From NCBI RefSeq assembly GCF_002161285.1, contig NZ_NFHH01000031.1, forward strand, positions 1-42,041: a stretch of DNA of 42,041 nucleotides, in the 5' to 3' direction. The translations under genes were made by a program, and so were the position numbers. This stretch comes from Blautia sp. An81 (GTDB taxonomy: Bacteria > Bacillota > Clostridia > Lachnospirales > Lachnospiraceae). The stretch's first letter is position 1. The number at the start of each line of letters is the position of its first letter. The notes under the pieces are model-generated. The model was not told where the DNA came from, searched no databases, and saw nothing but the letters and a program-made list of their open reading frames with translations. Positions 9,533 through 18,658 of the stretch are shown in pieces.

Positions 9533-9560
9533 ATTATATCTCAAAAAAGCAGAATGTCAA
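9533..9560 (-). promoter_or_regulatory. Sigma-A promoter of the T-box/cstA transcript
   Basis: On the minus strand a perfect TTGACA (9555-9560) and a perfect TATAAT (9533-9538) are separated by 16 bp. Transcription would begin near 9526, at the start of stem I. The promoter lies in the gap after the MFS gene stop codon (9593), so cstA has its own promoter. Confidence 0.88.
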
Positions 9561-9592
9561 CAGGAAAATTTTATCAGATTTTTATGATTTTT

Positions 9593-10822
9593 TTAGATTT
9601 TGTCTGCTTTTATAAAGATCAGAAATCCGATAAGAAACATTACCGAAAGTGCGCCCACGCCCAGATTCACGCTTCCGGAGATCTGGCTTACCAGGGATAC
9701 CAGCATGGTTCCCATAAAGGATGCCCCTTTGCCGCAGATATCGTAAATACCGAAATATTCCCCGGATTTGTCTTCCGGGATGATCTGGGCAAAGTAGGAG
9801 CGGGACAGAGACTGGATAGCTCCCTGGAAAATTCCCACGCATACGGCCAGGATCCAGAACTGATACTGTTTGGAGAGAATGATCCCATAAAGAGAAATAC
9901 AGAAATAGGCTCCGATACAGATCAGGATCAGCCTGGAGGCCGGAGCTTTTCTGGACAGTCTTCCAAAGGTCAGTGCTGCGGGAAAAGCCACGATCTGGGT
10001 CAGCAAAAGAGCCAGAAGGAGTCCTGTGGTATCCAGGCCGAGAGCGGTTCCATAGGCGGTGGCCATATCGATAATGGTGTAAACCCCGTCAATAAAGAAG
10101 AAAAAGGCAATCAGGAAAAAGAGGATTTTCTTTTTCTCTTTCAGCTCAGAAAAAATCCTGGCCAGACGTTTCAGACCTGAGGAGACAGGACTTTTGGTCA
10201 CAGGGGTAAAGTTTTTCTGCCTGTAAGAGGTAGTCAGAGGCAGGGCCATACACACCCACCAGATGGCGGTGAGAAGAAAGGCGCCGCCCATAGCCAGCTC
10301 CATGGAAATGCCAAGATTTTCATAGAACAATACCAGAAGCAGGCTGATGATAAAAGGTATGCAGCTTCCGATATAGCCCCAGGCATAGCCGTGGGAGGAT
10401 ACCTCGTCCATCCGGTCTTTGTCTGTAATATCCGTAAGCATGGAATCATAGACAACAAGACTCAGGGAATAGGCGGATTTGGCGATGACAAATACCAGCA
10501 GGAACCAGAGCCAGGATGAGGTGAATCCCAGGAACACACACCCCAGGGCGCCGATAAGCAGGACGGTCAGGAAGATTTTTTTCTTCCAGCCGGGGAAATC
10601 AGAAAATGTTCCCAGCACAGGTCCCAGTATGGCTACAATCACGGTAGATACCGATACGGCGTAGCCCCAGTAAGCCAGATAATCTACGTCGGATACTCCG
10701 GCATTTCCTGCCAGATAATTGAAATAGATCGGCATGATGGTAGAAACTAAAAGGGTAAATGCAGAATTTCCCACATCATACAAGATCCATTTTTTCTCTA
10801 AAGCATTCAGTTTGAATTTCAT
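9593..10822 (-). CDS. MFS transporter, UMF1 / Atg22-like family
   Basis: 409-residue membrane protein with about 12 predicted spans. The opening KWILYDVGNSAFTLLVSTIMPIYF and the later GTFSDFPGWKKK loop are characteristic of the UMF1 (vacuole effluxer Atg22-like) branch of the major facilitator superfamily. Members are proposed to export amino acids or small metabolites, but the substrate here is unknown. The start ATG 10822 is preceded by GGAGGA on the minus strand. It is transcribed away from the divergent hppA gene, and the T-box promoter begins just after its end. No terminator is obvious before that promoter. Confidence 0.88.
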   Translation of the reverse strand: MKFKLNALEKKWILYDVGNSAFTLLVSTIMPIYFNYLAGNAGVSDVDYLAYWGYAVSVSTVIVAILGPVLGTFSDFPGWKKKIFLTVLLIGALGCVFLGFTSSWLWFLLVFVIAKSAYSLSLVVYDSMLTDITDKDRMDEVSSHGYAWGYIGSCIPFIISLLLVLFYENLGISMELAMGGAFLLTAIWWVCMALPLTTSYRQKNFTPVTKSPVSSGLKRLARIFSELKEKKKILFFLIAFFFFIDGVYTIIDMATAYGTALGLDTTGLLLALLLTQIVAFPAALTFGRLSRKAPASRLILICIGAYFCISLYGIILSKQYQFWILAVCVGIFQGAIQSLSRSYFAQIIPEDKSGEYFGIYDICGKGASFMGTMLVSLVSQISGSVNLGVGALSVMFLIGFLIFIKADKI

Positions 10823-10873
10823 AATTTGTTTTCCTCCTTCATAGTAATGGTACTATAGATGGCGGGGGATTTC

Positions 10874-10901
10874 TATATAAAATATTTCAAATCTATGTAA
10901 A
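10874..10901 (-). promoter_or_regulatory. Candidate promoter of the MFS transporter gene
   Basis: On the minus strand TTTACA (10896-10901) and TATATA (10874-10879) are 16 bp apart, about 50 bases before the start codon. The region is AT-rich, so chance matches are possible. Confidence 0.45.
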
Positions 10902-10999
10902 AAAATATACCTGTTCTGTAAAGTATCCCAAATATAATGAAAACGATATCGCTGCCTTATTATTTACAGAAAATACTGTTCTTTTCTCAGAATACGAAG

Positions 11000-11005
11000 T
11001 ATAAT
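11000..11005 (+). promoter_or_regulatory. Candidate -10 box of hppA
   Basis: A perfect TATAAT lies 47 bases before the hppA start. No good -35 is found at 16-18 bp upstream, so the promoter may be weak or factor-dependent. Confidence 0.4.
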
Positions 11006-11051
11006 ATAAACAAATGGCACATAGTTATAGTATCTTGAAAGGGGGTTTTTT

Positions 11052-13151
11052 ATGGACAACCAATTAGCGTTACTTACTTTGTTCGGTTCTATCCTGGCCC
11101 TGGCTTTTGGGGCCAGCCGGGCAGCGAGAGTGCTGAAATTTCCCCAGGGAAATGAGCAGATGCAGAAAATATCATCTTCTATTCACCATGGGGCGATGGC
11201 TTACCTCAGGAGGCAGTACCGGATACTGATCTGCTTTTTCGCAGGTATGTTCGTCATACTTTTTGCTATGGCGGCTTTTGGCTATCTTACCTGGTTTGTG
11301 CCTTTTGCCTTTATTACCGGGGGATTCTTCTCCGGTCTTTCCGGCTTTGTGGGAATGCAGATTGCTACCAGAGCCAATGCCCGGACAGCGGCTGCCTGCC
11401 AGCAGGGGCTGAACAAAGGACTGAACGTAGCTTTTTCCGCAGGATCTGTCATGGGGTTTACAGTGGTGGGACTGGGACTTCTGGATATTTCCATCTGGTA
11501 CCTTCTGCTCCGCCTGGTTTTTAAACTTCCCATAGAGGATATTACCAGCACCATGCTCACCTTCGGAATGGGCGCTTCCAGTATGGCTCTTTTCGCCCGT
11601 GTGGGAGGAGGGATTTACACCAAAGCAGCCGATGTAGGAGCGGACCTGGTAGGAAAAGTGGAGGCTGGGATCCCTGAGGATGACCCTAGAAATCCTGCGG
11701 TAATCGCAGACAATGTAGGAGATAACGTAGGAGATGTGGCTGGAATGGGTGCAGATCTTTATGAGTCCTATGTAGGCTCCATTCTTTCTGCCTGTGCCCT
11801 GGGAGTTATCGCTTTCAATAAAATCGAGTCTGTGGATCGTGTAAACGCAGTGGTAATTTCTATGGTCCTGGCGGCAGTGGGAGTTCTGGCTTCTATCATC
11901 GGAAGCCTTCTGGTGAAGACCGGAGAAAGTACTAAGCAGAGCACTCTTCTCGGAGCCCTGCGGAGAGGGACCAATACCAGCGCTATTTTAATAGCAGTAG
12001 TGGCCTTTCCTTTAGTATGGCTGGTTCTTGGAAGAGAATTTATCGGTTTTTATCTGGCCATTCTGGCTGGCCTTCTGGCAGGAGTCCTGATCGGATTTTT
12101 TACAGAATATTTTACCTCAGATACGTATAAGCCTACCCAGAATCTGGCAGATAAATCAGCCACCGGTTCGGCCACCATTATTATCGGAGGGTTGAGTCTG
12201 GGTATGCTTTCTACAGCTCTTCCAATTTTGATCGTGGTCATCTGCGTAATGGCAGCCTATGTATGTTCCGGAGGTTTTATCGAAGCTACCAGAGGTTTGT
12301 ATGGGATTGCCCTTTCTGCAGTTGGGATGTTGTCTACTCTGGGAATTACCCTTGCCACAGATGCCTACGGCCCTATAGCAGACAATGCAGGAGGAATTGC
12401 AGAGATGGCAGGACTTGATCCGGAGGTACGGGTAAGGACAGACGCCTTGGATTCTCTGGGAAATACCACAGCCGCCACAGGAAAAGGCTTTGCCATCGGT
12501 TCTGCTGCTCTGACAGCTCTGGCCCTGATCGCTTCTTATGTGGAGAAGGTACAGGAAGTAGGAGGGGCATCTGTGGAGCTGGATATGAGTATTATGAATC
12601 CTACTGTTCTGTGCGGCATCTTTATCGGGGCCTGCCTGCCCTTTGTCTTTGCGGCCCTTACCATGTCCTCTGTAGGCCGGGCGGCTCAGAGTATCGTAAT
12701 AGAAGTAAGAAGGCAGTTTAAAGAGATCAAAGGCCTGATGGAAGGAAAGGCAGAGGCGGATTATGAAACCTGTGTGGATATCTGTACCAGGGCCAGTCTT
12801 CGGGAAATGATCCTTCCTACTTTGCTGGCTATTGTTACCCCGGTAGTCACCGGCCTGATCCTGGGTTATAACGGGGTCATCGGCCTTTTGGCCGGTTCTA
12901 CGGCTACAGGCTTTCTCATGGCGGTTTTCATGGCAAATGCCGGGGGCGCCTGGGACAATGCTAAAAAATATATCGAGGGCGGCGCCCACGGAGGAAAAGG
13001 AAGCGAGGCGCATAAAGCAGCGGTGGTTGGAGATACGGTGGGAGATCCCTTCAAAGATACCTCAGGACCCTCCATTAACATCCTTATCAAACTTCTATCC
13101 ATGGTATCCATTGTATTTGCGGCACTGGTAGTACAGTTCCATATATTCTGA
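11052..13151 (+). CDS. hppA: K(+)-dependent membrane-bound pyrophosphatase (ion-translocating)
   Basis: 699 residues with about 16 membrane spans. The protein hydrolyses pyrophosphate and pumps Na+ and/or H+ across the membrane, so recovering energy from biosynthetic PPi in an anaerobe. The catalytic signature [11 protein letters not shown] is at residues 194-204, followed by [19 protein letters not shown]. The second acidic cluster [16 protein letters not shown] is near the C-terminus. The sequence GNTTAA (470-475) has Ala at position 474, where K+-independent enzymes have Lys, so this is a K+-dependent type. Whether it pumps Na+ or H+ I cannot decide by eye. The start ATG 11052 follows GAAAGGGGG. 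It is a single-gene unit. Confidence 0.96.
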   Translation: MDNQLALLTLFGSILALAFGASRAARVLKFPQGNEQMQKISSSIHHGAMAYLRRQYRILICFFAGMFVILFAMAAFGYLTWFVPFAFITGGFFSGLSGFVGMQIATRANARTAAACQQGLNKGLNVAFSAGSVMGFTVVGLGLLDISIWYLLLRLVFKLPIEDITSTMLTFGMGASSMALFARVGGGIYTKAADVGADLVGKVEAGIPEDDPRNPAVIADNVGDNVGDVAGMGADLYESYVGSILSACALGVIAFNKIESVDRVNAVVISMVLAAVGVLASIIGSLLVKTGESTKQSTLLGALRRGTNTSAILIAVVAFPLVWLVLGREFIGFYLAILAGLLAGVLIGFFTEYFTSDTYKPTQNLADKSATGSATIIIGGLSLGMLSTALPILIVVICVMAAYVCSGGFIEATRGLYGIALSAVGMLSTLGITLATDAYGPIADNAGGIAEMAGLDPEVRVRTDALDSLGNTTAATGKGFAIGSAALTALALIASYVEKVQEVGGASVELDMSIMNPTVLCGIFIGACLPFVFAALTMSSVGRAAQSIVIEVRRQFKEIKGLMEGKAEADYETCVDICTRASLREMILPTLLAIVTPVVTGLILGYNGVIGLLAGSTATGFLMAVFMANAGGAWDNAKKYIEGGAHGGKGSEAHKAAVVGDTVGDPFKDTSGPSINILIKLLSMVSIVFAALVVQFHIF

Positions 13152-13162
13152 GAAAATTTAAG

Positions 13163-13184
13163 AGGAGCTGCTGCGGCAGCTCCT
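13163..13184 (+). terminator. Hairpin after hppA, probable terminator with poor U-tract
   Basis: AGGAGCTGC pairs perfectly with GCAGCTCCT around a TGCG loop, 11 bases after the hppA stop codon. Only two Ts follow before an A run, so termination may be partial, or the hairpin may mainly protect the mRNA end. Confidence 0.5.
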
Positions 13185-13211
13185 TGAAAAATGTCCAGAA
13201 TATGATATACT
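13184..13211 (+). promoter_or_regulatory. Candidate promoter of the DUF2156-GNAT gene
   Basis: TTGAAA (13184-13189) and TATACT (13206-13211) are 16 bp apart, about 60 bases before the GTG start. The -35 box overlaps the last base of the preceding hairpin. Confidence 0.5.
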
Positions 13212-13272
13212 AATATGGACCAAAATTGGCCAGTTTCGGGCCGGATAAAAGAAAATATAAGGAGACAAAATC

Positions 13273-15297
13273 GTGAATTTAGAATTTAAGGAAATCACTG
13301 TGGAGGACAGTCCTCTGATGATGCCCTATTATAACATGCGTAAAAACAACACCTGTGACAGTGTTTTTCTGGAGAGCTTTATCTGGAAAGAATTTTATAA
13401 TGTCCGTTATGCAATCTGGGAAAACAGGGCATTGCTGTGGCTTATGGAATACAACGGGAAATGTTTTTCTGCCATGCCTCTCTGTAAAGAGGAGGACCTG
13501 CCGGACGCATTCCATGCCATTGAGCAGTATTTTAATGAGGAACTGGGTTATCCTCTTGTGATCAACCTGGCAGATGAGTATGCGGTAAAATATCTGAACC
13601 TGCCGGAAGAGAAATACTTTGTAAAAGAGCAGGAGGATTCCAGAGACTACCTGTATCTTGGAGAATCTCTGCGGAAACTCTCAGGAAAGAAACTTCATAA
13701 GAAAAAGAACCGGCTGAATGTATTTCTCCGCCAGTATGAGGGAAGATTTGAATACAGGACTCTGGGCTGCGATGACAAAGATGACATGTGGAAATTCCTG
13801 GACCGCTGGAGGATCCAGAAAGGCGAGGACCAGGAGGAGCATTTAGACTATGAAGTCCGGGGAATCCACGACATTCTGAGAAACTGCTGTGAGCTGAACA
13901 TCCACATGGGAGGAATTTATGTAGATGGACAGTTAGAGGCCTTCTCTGTGGGAAGCTACAACAAGATCGAGGATATGGCGGTGATCCATATTGAAAAAGC
14001 CAACCCGGAAATCCCGGGACTTTATCAGGCTATTAATCAGATGTTCCTGCTCCATGAATTCCCGGAGGTCCAGTGGGTGAACCGGGAAGACGATATGGGA
14101 CTGGAGGGACTGAGAAAGGCCAAGATGTCCTATAATCCGGCAGACTTTGCAAGAAAATATCTGGTAGAACAGCTTCTGGACGGACAAAAATCTTATAAAT
14201 GGGCGGAAGAAATCGAGAATACAGCTTCAGAAAACCTGCCGGAATATCTTCCCCAGGAAGAAAAGAAAGAGACAATTCCTCTCTGGAAATCTTGTTTTCC
14301 GGAAGATACAGATGCTTATCTGGACTTTTATTATCAGGAGAAGACCAGGGACAACCGTATTCTGGTGAAAAAAGAAGAAGGAAGGATCGTCTCCATGCTT
14401 CACAGAAATCCTTATAAAGTCCATATAGGAGAGAAATCGGGGATGGCCGACTATATCGTGGCAGTTGCCACAGAAGAGAGCCAAAGAGGCAAGGGATATA
14501 TGAGAGAGGTGCTGACCCGGGCGTTAAGAGACATGAACCTGGAAGGGAGGCCTTTTACTTTCCTGATGCCTGCGGCAGAGGCCATTTACCGTCCTTTTGA
14601 TTTCCGGTTTATCTGGAAAAGACAGAAGCTGCAGCTGGTCTCTGATGCTAGGGAGAAGCTGGAGCAGATCCTGGTGTCAGAGAGCCGGGAAGATTGTGAG
14701 GCTGCCGGAGCATATATGGAACAGTGGCTTTCAAAGAGAAGCCAGGTCTATACCTGCCGTGACGAAGCCTATGTACGCCGAATGAAAAAAGAATTGGAAA
14801 GTGAAAAGAGAGAGCTGTATTTCCTCAGGGACAGCAGCGGAGAGATCCAGGGCCTTCAGGCCTTTGCAGAAGACCAGGAGAAAAAACATGTACTTCTGTA
14901 TGCAGAGGAAAAATGGCATGTCCGGGAAGAAGAAAACCAGGGAATTATGGGAAGGATCACATCTGTAAGAGAGTTTCTCCCTGTTTTTAGCCTTAAGGAA
15001 TCAGGGGTTCTTACTCTTCGGCTGGAAATAGAGGACAAGCTGATTCCTGAAAACGAAGGAAGCTTTCTCTGGAGCCTGGATGAAAATGGAAGCAGTCTGA
15101 GCATGGGCGGAGGCCAGGAGGAGCTGCAGGCAGCCCAGAGGCTGTGGACATTGAAGGCAGATATCGGAGATTTAACTGCCTGGATGTTTGGCTGCGAAGA
15201 AGCAGAGACTCTGTGGCCGGATATGCCGGAAGAGATGAGAACAGATTTAGATAAGATCCAGAAGATCCAGGGAATCTGGCTGGACGAGATCGTATAA
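13273..15297 (+). CDS. DUF2156 domain - GNAT acetyltransferase fusion protein
   Basis: 674-residue cytosolic protein with two acyltransferase-like parts. Residues of about 20-300 match the DUF2156 family, the fold of the phosphatidylglycerol lysyltransferase catalytic domain (LSGKKLHKKKNRLNVF, then GIYVDGQLEAFSVGSY and NREDDMGLEGLRKAKMSY). Residues of about 330-470 form a GNAT N-acetyltransferase, with the acetyl-CoA loop ESQRGKGYMREVL and PAAEAIYRPFDF as in Eis-type proteins. The rest is a C-terminal domain I cannot name. No membrane segment is present, so it is not a full MprF. Substrate is unknown. GTG 13273 is the start, with AAGGAGA (13258-13264) before it. It is monocistronic. Confidence 0.85.
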   Translation: MNLEFKEITVEDSPLMMPYYNMRKNNTCDSVFLESFIWKEFYNVRYAIWENRALLWLMEYNGKCFSAMPLCKEEDLPDAFHAIEQYFNEELGYPLVINLADEYAVKYLNLPEEKYFVKEQEDSRDYLYLGESLRKLSGKKLHKKKNRLNVFLRQYEGRFEYRTLGCDDKDDMWKFLDRWRIQKGEDQEEHLDYEVRGIHDILRNCCELNIHMGGIYVDGQLEAFSVGSYNKIEDMAVIHIEKANPEIPGLYQAINQMFLLHEFPEVQWVNREDDMGLEGLRKAKMSYNPADFARKYLVEQLLDGQKSYKWAEEIENTASENLPEYLPQEEKKETIPLWKSCFPEDTDAYLDFYYQEKTRDNRILVKKEEGRIVSMLHRNPYKVHIGEKSGMADYIVAVATEESQRGKGYMREVLTRALRDMNLEGRPFTFLMPAAEAIYRPFDFRFIWKRQKLQLVSDAREKLEQILVSESREDCEAAGAYMEQWLSKRSQVYTCRDEAYVRRMKKELESEKRELYFLRDSSGEIQGLQAFAEDQEKKHVLLYAEEKWHVREEENQGIMGRITSVREFLPVFSLKESGVLTLRLEIEDKLIPENEGSFLWSLDENGSSLSMGGGQEELQAAQRLWTLKADIGDLTAWMFGCEEAETLWPDMPEEMRTDLDKIQKIQGIWLDEIV

Positions 15298-15311
15298 AAA
15301 TATATTTCAAG

Positions 15312-15340
15312 TTGACGAATATAGCCCTGGGGTGTATAAT
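15312..15340 (+). promoter_or_regulatory. Sigma-A promoter of the ABC importer operon
   Basis: TTGACG (15312-15317) and TATAAT (15335-15340) are separated by an ideal 17 bp. This leaves an untranslated leader of about 65 bases before the lipoprotein start. Confidence 0.82.
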
Positions 15341-15411
15341 AGCACCATTAGAACTTTTGCGCAGTAAAGCGTAACGGTTTTTCGTGATAAAGCAACAGGG
15401 AGGAAATGAAA

Positions 15412-16437
15412 ATGAAGTTGAAGAAAATATTGGCGATCATGATGGCAGCGACCATGGGTATGGCAATGACTGCCTGCGGAGGAAGTTCTGATTCCGGCTC
15501 AGAGAGCAGCGGTACAGAGGAAAGCGCGTCTTCTGAGTCATCAGGAAGCGGCGAAACTTATACCATAGGTATCTGCCAGCAGATGGAACACGATGCGCTG
15601 GATCAGGCTACCCAGGGATTTATGGATGCCTGTACAGAACTTTTCGGGGAAGGAAATGTAGAATTTGATCAGCAGAATGCTCAGGGCGAGCAGGCTATGT
15701 GTTCTACCATTATTAATAACTTTGTATCTGCAGATGTAGATCTGATCCTGGCAAACGCTACGCTGCCTTTACAGACAGCAGCCCAGGCAACGGCAGATAT
15801 CCCTATCCTGGGAACTTCTATTACAGACTATGCTACAGCTCTTGGCATTGATGACTGGACGGGAGCTACCGGAGTAAATGTTTCCGGAACCAGCGACCTG
15901 GCCCCTATTGATCAGCAGGAGGATATGCTGTTAGAACTGCTGCCGGATACCAAGAAAGTAGGAATTCTTTACTGTTCTGCAGAACCTAATTCCCAGTACC
16001 AGGCACAGCTTTTTGAGGAAGCTCTGGAAGAAGACGGAATTGAATACGAAGAATATACTGCAGCCGACTCCAATGAAATCCAGACAGTAGTGACCAGCGC
16101 CATTGAAACCTGCGATGCGATCTATATTCCTACAGACAATACTATGGCATCCAATACACAGATTGTAAATAACGTATGTATGCCTGCAAAGATTCCTGTA
16201 ATCGCAGGAGAGCAGGGAATCTGTTCCGGATGTGGAATTGCTACTCTGTCAATCAGCTACTATGATATCGGATACACAGCTGGCGAAATGGCTTATCAGG
16301 TTCTGGCAGAAGGCGAGGATATTTCTACTATGGAAATTCAGACTGCTCCGGAAGTAACCAAAATGTATAATCCTACAATTTGTGAAGAATTAGGAATTAC
16401 CATTCCGGAAGATTACGAAGCTATCGAGACAGAATAA
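15412..16437 (+). CDS. ABC transporter substrate-binding lipoprotein (COG2984 family)
   Basis: 341 residues. A lipoprotein signal peptide ends in MTAC with lipidated Cys22, followed by a Ser/Glu/Gly-rich linker and a periplasmic-binding-like domain of the ABC_sub_bind type (PF04392), for example YTIGICQQMEHDALDQATQGF and KKVGILYCSAEPNSQYQ. Streptococcal relatives (TrpX) take up tryptophan; other members act on other small molecules, so the substrate is open. The ATG at 15412 lies 8 bases after GGGAGG. An in-frame ATG at 15406 is only two bases from it, too close. It is the first gene of a binding protein/permease/ATPase operon. Confidence 0.9.
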   Translation: MKLKKILAIMMAATMGMAMTACGGSSDSGSESSGTEESASSESSGSGETYTIGICQQMEHDALDQATQGFMDACTELFGEGNVEFDQQNAQGEQAMCSTIINNFVSADVDLILANATLPLQTAAQATADIPILGTSITDYATALGIDDWTGATGVNVSGTSDLAPIDQQEDMLLELLPDTKKVGILYCSAEPNSQYQAQLFEEALEEDGIEYEEYTAADSNEIQTVVTSAIETCDAIYIPTDNTMASNTQIVNNVCMPAKIPVIAGEQGICSGCGIATLSISYYDIGYTAGEMAYQVLAEGEDISTMEIQTAPEVTKMYNPTICEELGITIPEDYEAIETE

Positions 16438-16482
16438 TAAATTGTTTTTCATATGCCGCAGCCGGCTAAAGCAGGCAGCAGA

Positions 16483-16500
16483 CTGTCTGAGAACAGACAG
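16483..16500 (+). repeat. Short intercistronic hairpin in the ABC importer operon
   Basis: CTGTCTG and CAGACAG form a perfect 7-bp stem around AGAA. It precedes a larger hairpin by three bases. Together they probably act on mRNA stability or partial termination between the lipoprotein and permease genes. Confidence 0.6.
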
Positions 16501-16503
16501 GGA

Positions 16504-16544
16504 GCCGCCGCATTAAACTTTTACATTTTGTTTAATGCGGCGGC
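16504..16544 (+). terminator. 15-bp intercistronic hairpin between binding protein and permease
   Basis: A perfect 15-bp inverted repeat beginning GCCGCCGCATT (16504-16518 with 16530-16544) encloses an 11-base T-rich loop. No U-tract follows, so full intrinsic termination is doubtful. The usual reading of such hairpins is attenuation or 3'-end protection, so that more binding protein is made than membrane components. Confidence 0.65.
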
Positions 16545-16614
16545 CTCTGTTGCTGTATTGAAAAATGTGATAAATTGATAAAACATAAAAATACACTGGA
16601 AAGGAATAAATGAC

Positions 16615-17559
16615 ATGACTATGACAATGCTGATGGCACTGGACCCGATGGCTCTGGTGCGGTCTCTCCCGGGTAATGCGGCCCAGGGACTTATTTGGGG
16701 AATTATGGCTTTGGGGGTATACATCACCTTCCGGATCCTGGATTTTGCAGATCTGACGGTAGATGGTTCACTGGCTACAGGAGGAGCCGTGGCGGTAATG
16801 CTGATACAGGGAGGCATGCACCCTGCCCTGTCTCTGATCTTTGCCTTCCTGGCAGGAATGGCCGCAGGCTTTGTAACAGGCTTTCTTCACACAGCCCTGG
16901 GAATCCCGGGGATCCTGGCCAGTATTCTGACCCAGATTTCTCTTTATTCTGTAAATCTGGGAATCATGGGAAAGGCCAATCAGAGTATGGGAATCGGACA
17001 GAAAGGCCTGGTAGCTTCTGCCCGTTATGTGACATCTGATAATAGTTATCTGTTTTTCATCGGCCTGATCGTGGGATGCCTTGTCCTTGTGGCTATTGTA
17101 TATTGGCTTTTCGGAACAGAGCTTGGAGCTTCTATCCGTGCCACAGGATGTAATCCTCAGATGGCAAGCGCCCAGGGCATCAATACAAATTTCTGCAAAG
17201 TTATCGCCCTGATGATCTCCAACGGCCTGGTAGGTCTGTGCGGAGGCGTATATGCCCAGTATCAGGGAGCAGCAGATGTAAATGCAGGACGTGGCGCTAT
17301 TGTTATCGGCCTGGCCGCCGTGATCATCAGTGAGGTCATCTTCGGAAAGCTCTGTGCAGGAAAGAAAATTGCCTTTGCCTATACACTGGCATCCGTTTTC
17401 GTGGGAGCTATCTTATATTACATTGCCTATGCTCTGGTAATGTGGCTGGGAATCGACTCTGACTACATGAAACTGTTTTCAGCAGTAGTCGTGACCTGTT
17501 TCCTGGCGGCACCTTATCTCAAAGGAAAATATCTGGTAAGAAGGAGGATGGCAAAATAA
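16615..17559 (+). CDS. ABC transporter permease (COG4120 family)
   Basis: 314-residue integral membrane protein with about nine spans, of the branched-chain-amino-acid-permease-like type. Diagnostic features are GLIWGIMALGVYITFRILDFADLTVDGS near the N-terminus and RATGCNPQMASAQGIN in the cytoplasmic loop that would contact the ATPase. Start ATG 16615 is chosen because GAAAGGA (16599-16605) lies at normal distance. It ends in TAATG, overlapping the ATPase start by one base, so the two are translationally coupled. Confidence 0.92.
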   Translation: MTMTMLMALDPMALVRSLPGNAAQGLIWGIMALGVYITFRILDFADLTVDGSLATGGAVAVMLIQGGMHPALSLIFAFLAGMAAGFVTGFLHTALGIPGILASILTQISLYSVNLGIMGKANQSMGIGQKGLVASARYVTSDNSYLFFIGLIVGCLVLVAIVYWLFGTELGASIRATGCNPQMASAQGINTNFCKVIALMISNGLVGLCGGVYAQYQGAADVNAGRGAIVIGLAAVIISEVIFGKLCAGKKIAFAYTLASVFVGAILYYIAYALVMWLGIDSDYMKLFSAVVVTCFLAAPYLKGKYLVRRRMAK

Positions 17560-18362
17560 TGGGATATATGCTGGAAATCAAAGACCTTCACAAGACCTTT
17601 AACATAGGAACAATTAACGAAAAAGTAGCTCTGGACGGAGTAAATCTGAATCTGAATCCCGGGGATTTCGTGACTATTATCGGTGGAAACGGGGCGGGAA
17701 AATCTACGACCCTGAACGCCATTGCCGGGGTCTGGCCCATCGACCAGGGAAAAATAATCGTAGACGGAGTGGACATTACCCGGCTGTCGGAACATAAGAG
17801 AGCCGTTTATCTGGGAAGAGTTTTCCAGGACCCTATGACAGGAACTGCCTCTACCATGTCCATTGAGGAAAACATGGCTATTGCCGCCAGAAGAGGAGAG
17901 CGCAGAGGATTCCGCTGGAGTATTTCCAGAAAAGAGAGAGAGTTCTATAAAGAACAATTAAGAGAACTGGATCTGGGACTGGAGGAGCGTCTTACCACAA
18001 AGGTGGGACTGCTTTCCGGAGGACAGAGGCAGGCCATTACCCTGCTGATGGCTTCACTTAAAAAACCAAAGCTTCTTCTTTTGGATGAGCACACAGCGGC
18101 TCTTGATCCAAAGACCGCAGCGAAAGTACTGGAGATTTCTGATAAGATCATTCAGGAACACAGTCTTACAGCTATGATGGTAACCCATAATATGAAGGAT
18201 GCCATTGCCCACGGAAACCGTCTGATCATGATGCACGAAGGGAAAGTGATCTATGATGTAGCGGGAGAAGAGAAGAAGAAATTACATGTATCCGACCTGC
18301 TGGCTAAATTTGAAGAAGTCAGCGGCGGAGAATTTGCAAATGACAGAATGATGCTGGCATAA
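17559..18362 (+). CDS. ABC transporter ATP-binding protein (COG1101 family)
   Basis: 267-residue cytosolic ATPase that drives the importer formed with the two preceding gene products. Walker A GGNGAGKST is at residues 42-50, the signature LSGGQ in GLLSGGQRQAITL, and Walker B LLLLDEHTAALD with the H-loop MVTHN. DEHTAALDPKTA is characteristic of this subgroup (TrpZ-like). AAGGAGG within the end of the permease gene serves as the ribosome binding site for ATG 17559. A strong terminator follows. Confidence 0.94.
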   Translation: MGYMLEIKDLHKTFNIGTINEKVALDGVNLNLNPGDFVTIIGGNGAGKSTTLNAIAGVWPIDQGKIIVDGVDITRLSEHKRAVYLGRVFQDPMTGTASTMSIEENMAIAARRGERRGFRWSISRKEREFYKEQLRELDLGLEERLTTKVGLLSGGQRQAITLLMASLKKPKLLLLDEHTAALDPKTAAKVLEISDKIIQEHSLTAMMVTHNMKDAIAHGNRLIMMHEGKVIYDVAGEEKKKLHVSDLLAKFEEVSGGEFANDRMMLA

Positions 18363-18407
18363 TACCATAACATAAGGTGCGGAGTAATCTGTACACATGA
18401 TTATGAA

Positions 18408-18449
18408 GCCTGTTGTTTTAAGAGGGGGACTTAAAACAGCAGGCTTTTT
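18408..18449 (+). terminator. Intrinsic terminator of the ABC importer operon
   Basis: GCCTGTTGTTTTAAG (18408-18422) pairs with CTTAAAACAGCAGGC (18430-18444), 15 bp with one G-U, and is followed by five Ts. Confidence 0.92.
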
Positions 18450-18474
18450 AAAAAATCGAAACGGGGAGATTTAA

Positions 18475-18627
18475 ATGGAAGACTCTGAGAGAAGGAAGAA
18501 AAGACAGCAGGACCGGGAAATCCAGAGAAGAGAGATGGAAAGGAGGGAGAGAGAAAAACTTCCGAAGTGCAGCACGATGTTGGAATCGTTTATGGGGAAA
18601 AAACAGACTTTATCCTGTGTATTATGA
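18475..18627 (+). CDS. Small highly charged ORF of unknown function
   Basis: A 50-codon frame opens at ATG 18475 with a plausible ribosome binding site GGGGAG (18463-18468). The first 30 residues are almost entirely Arg, Lys, Glu and Gln (for example RRKKRQQDREIQRREMERRER), predicted as one charged helix. The tail contains Cys32 and Cys48. I recognise no family. It lies just after the importer terminator and has no obvious promoter of its own, so it could be a remnant or a chance frame. Confidence 0.35.
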   Translation: MEDSERRKKRQQDREIQRREMERREREKLPKCSTMLESFMGKKQTLSCVL

Positions 18628-18658
18628 TTGATGAAATCACAAGTGAGGCAGAAAAATA

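Noticed and set aside
12156-13013. Long minus-strand open frame opposite hppA
   Set aside because: Shadow of the pyrophosphatase gene, rich in Ser, His, Cys and Gln, without ribosome binding site.
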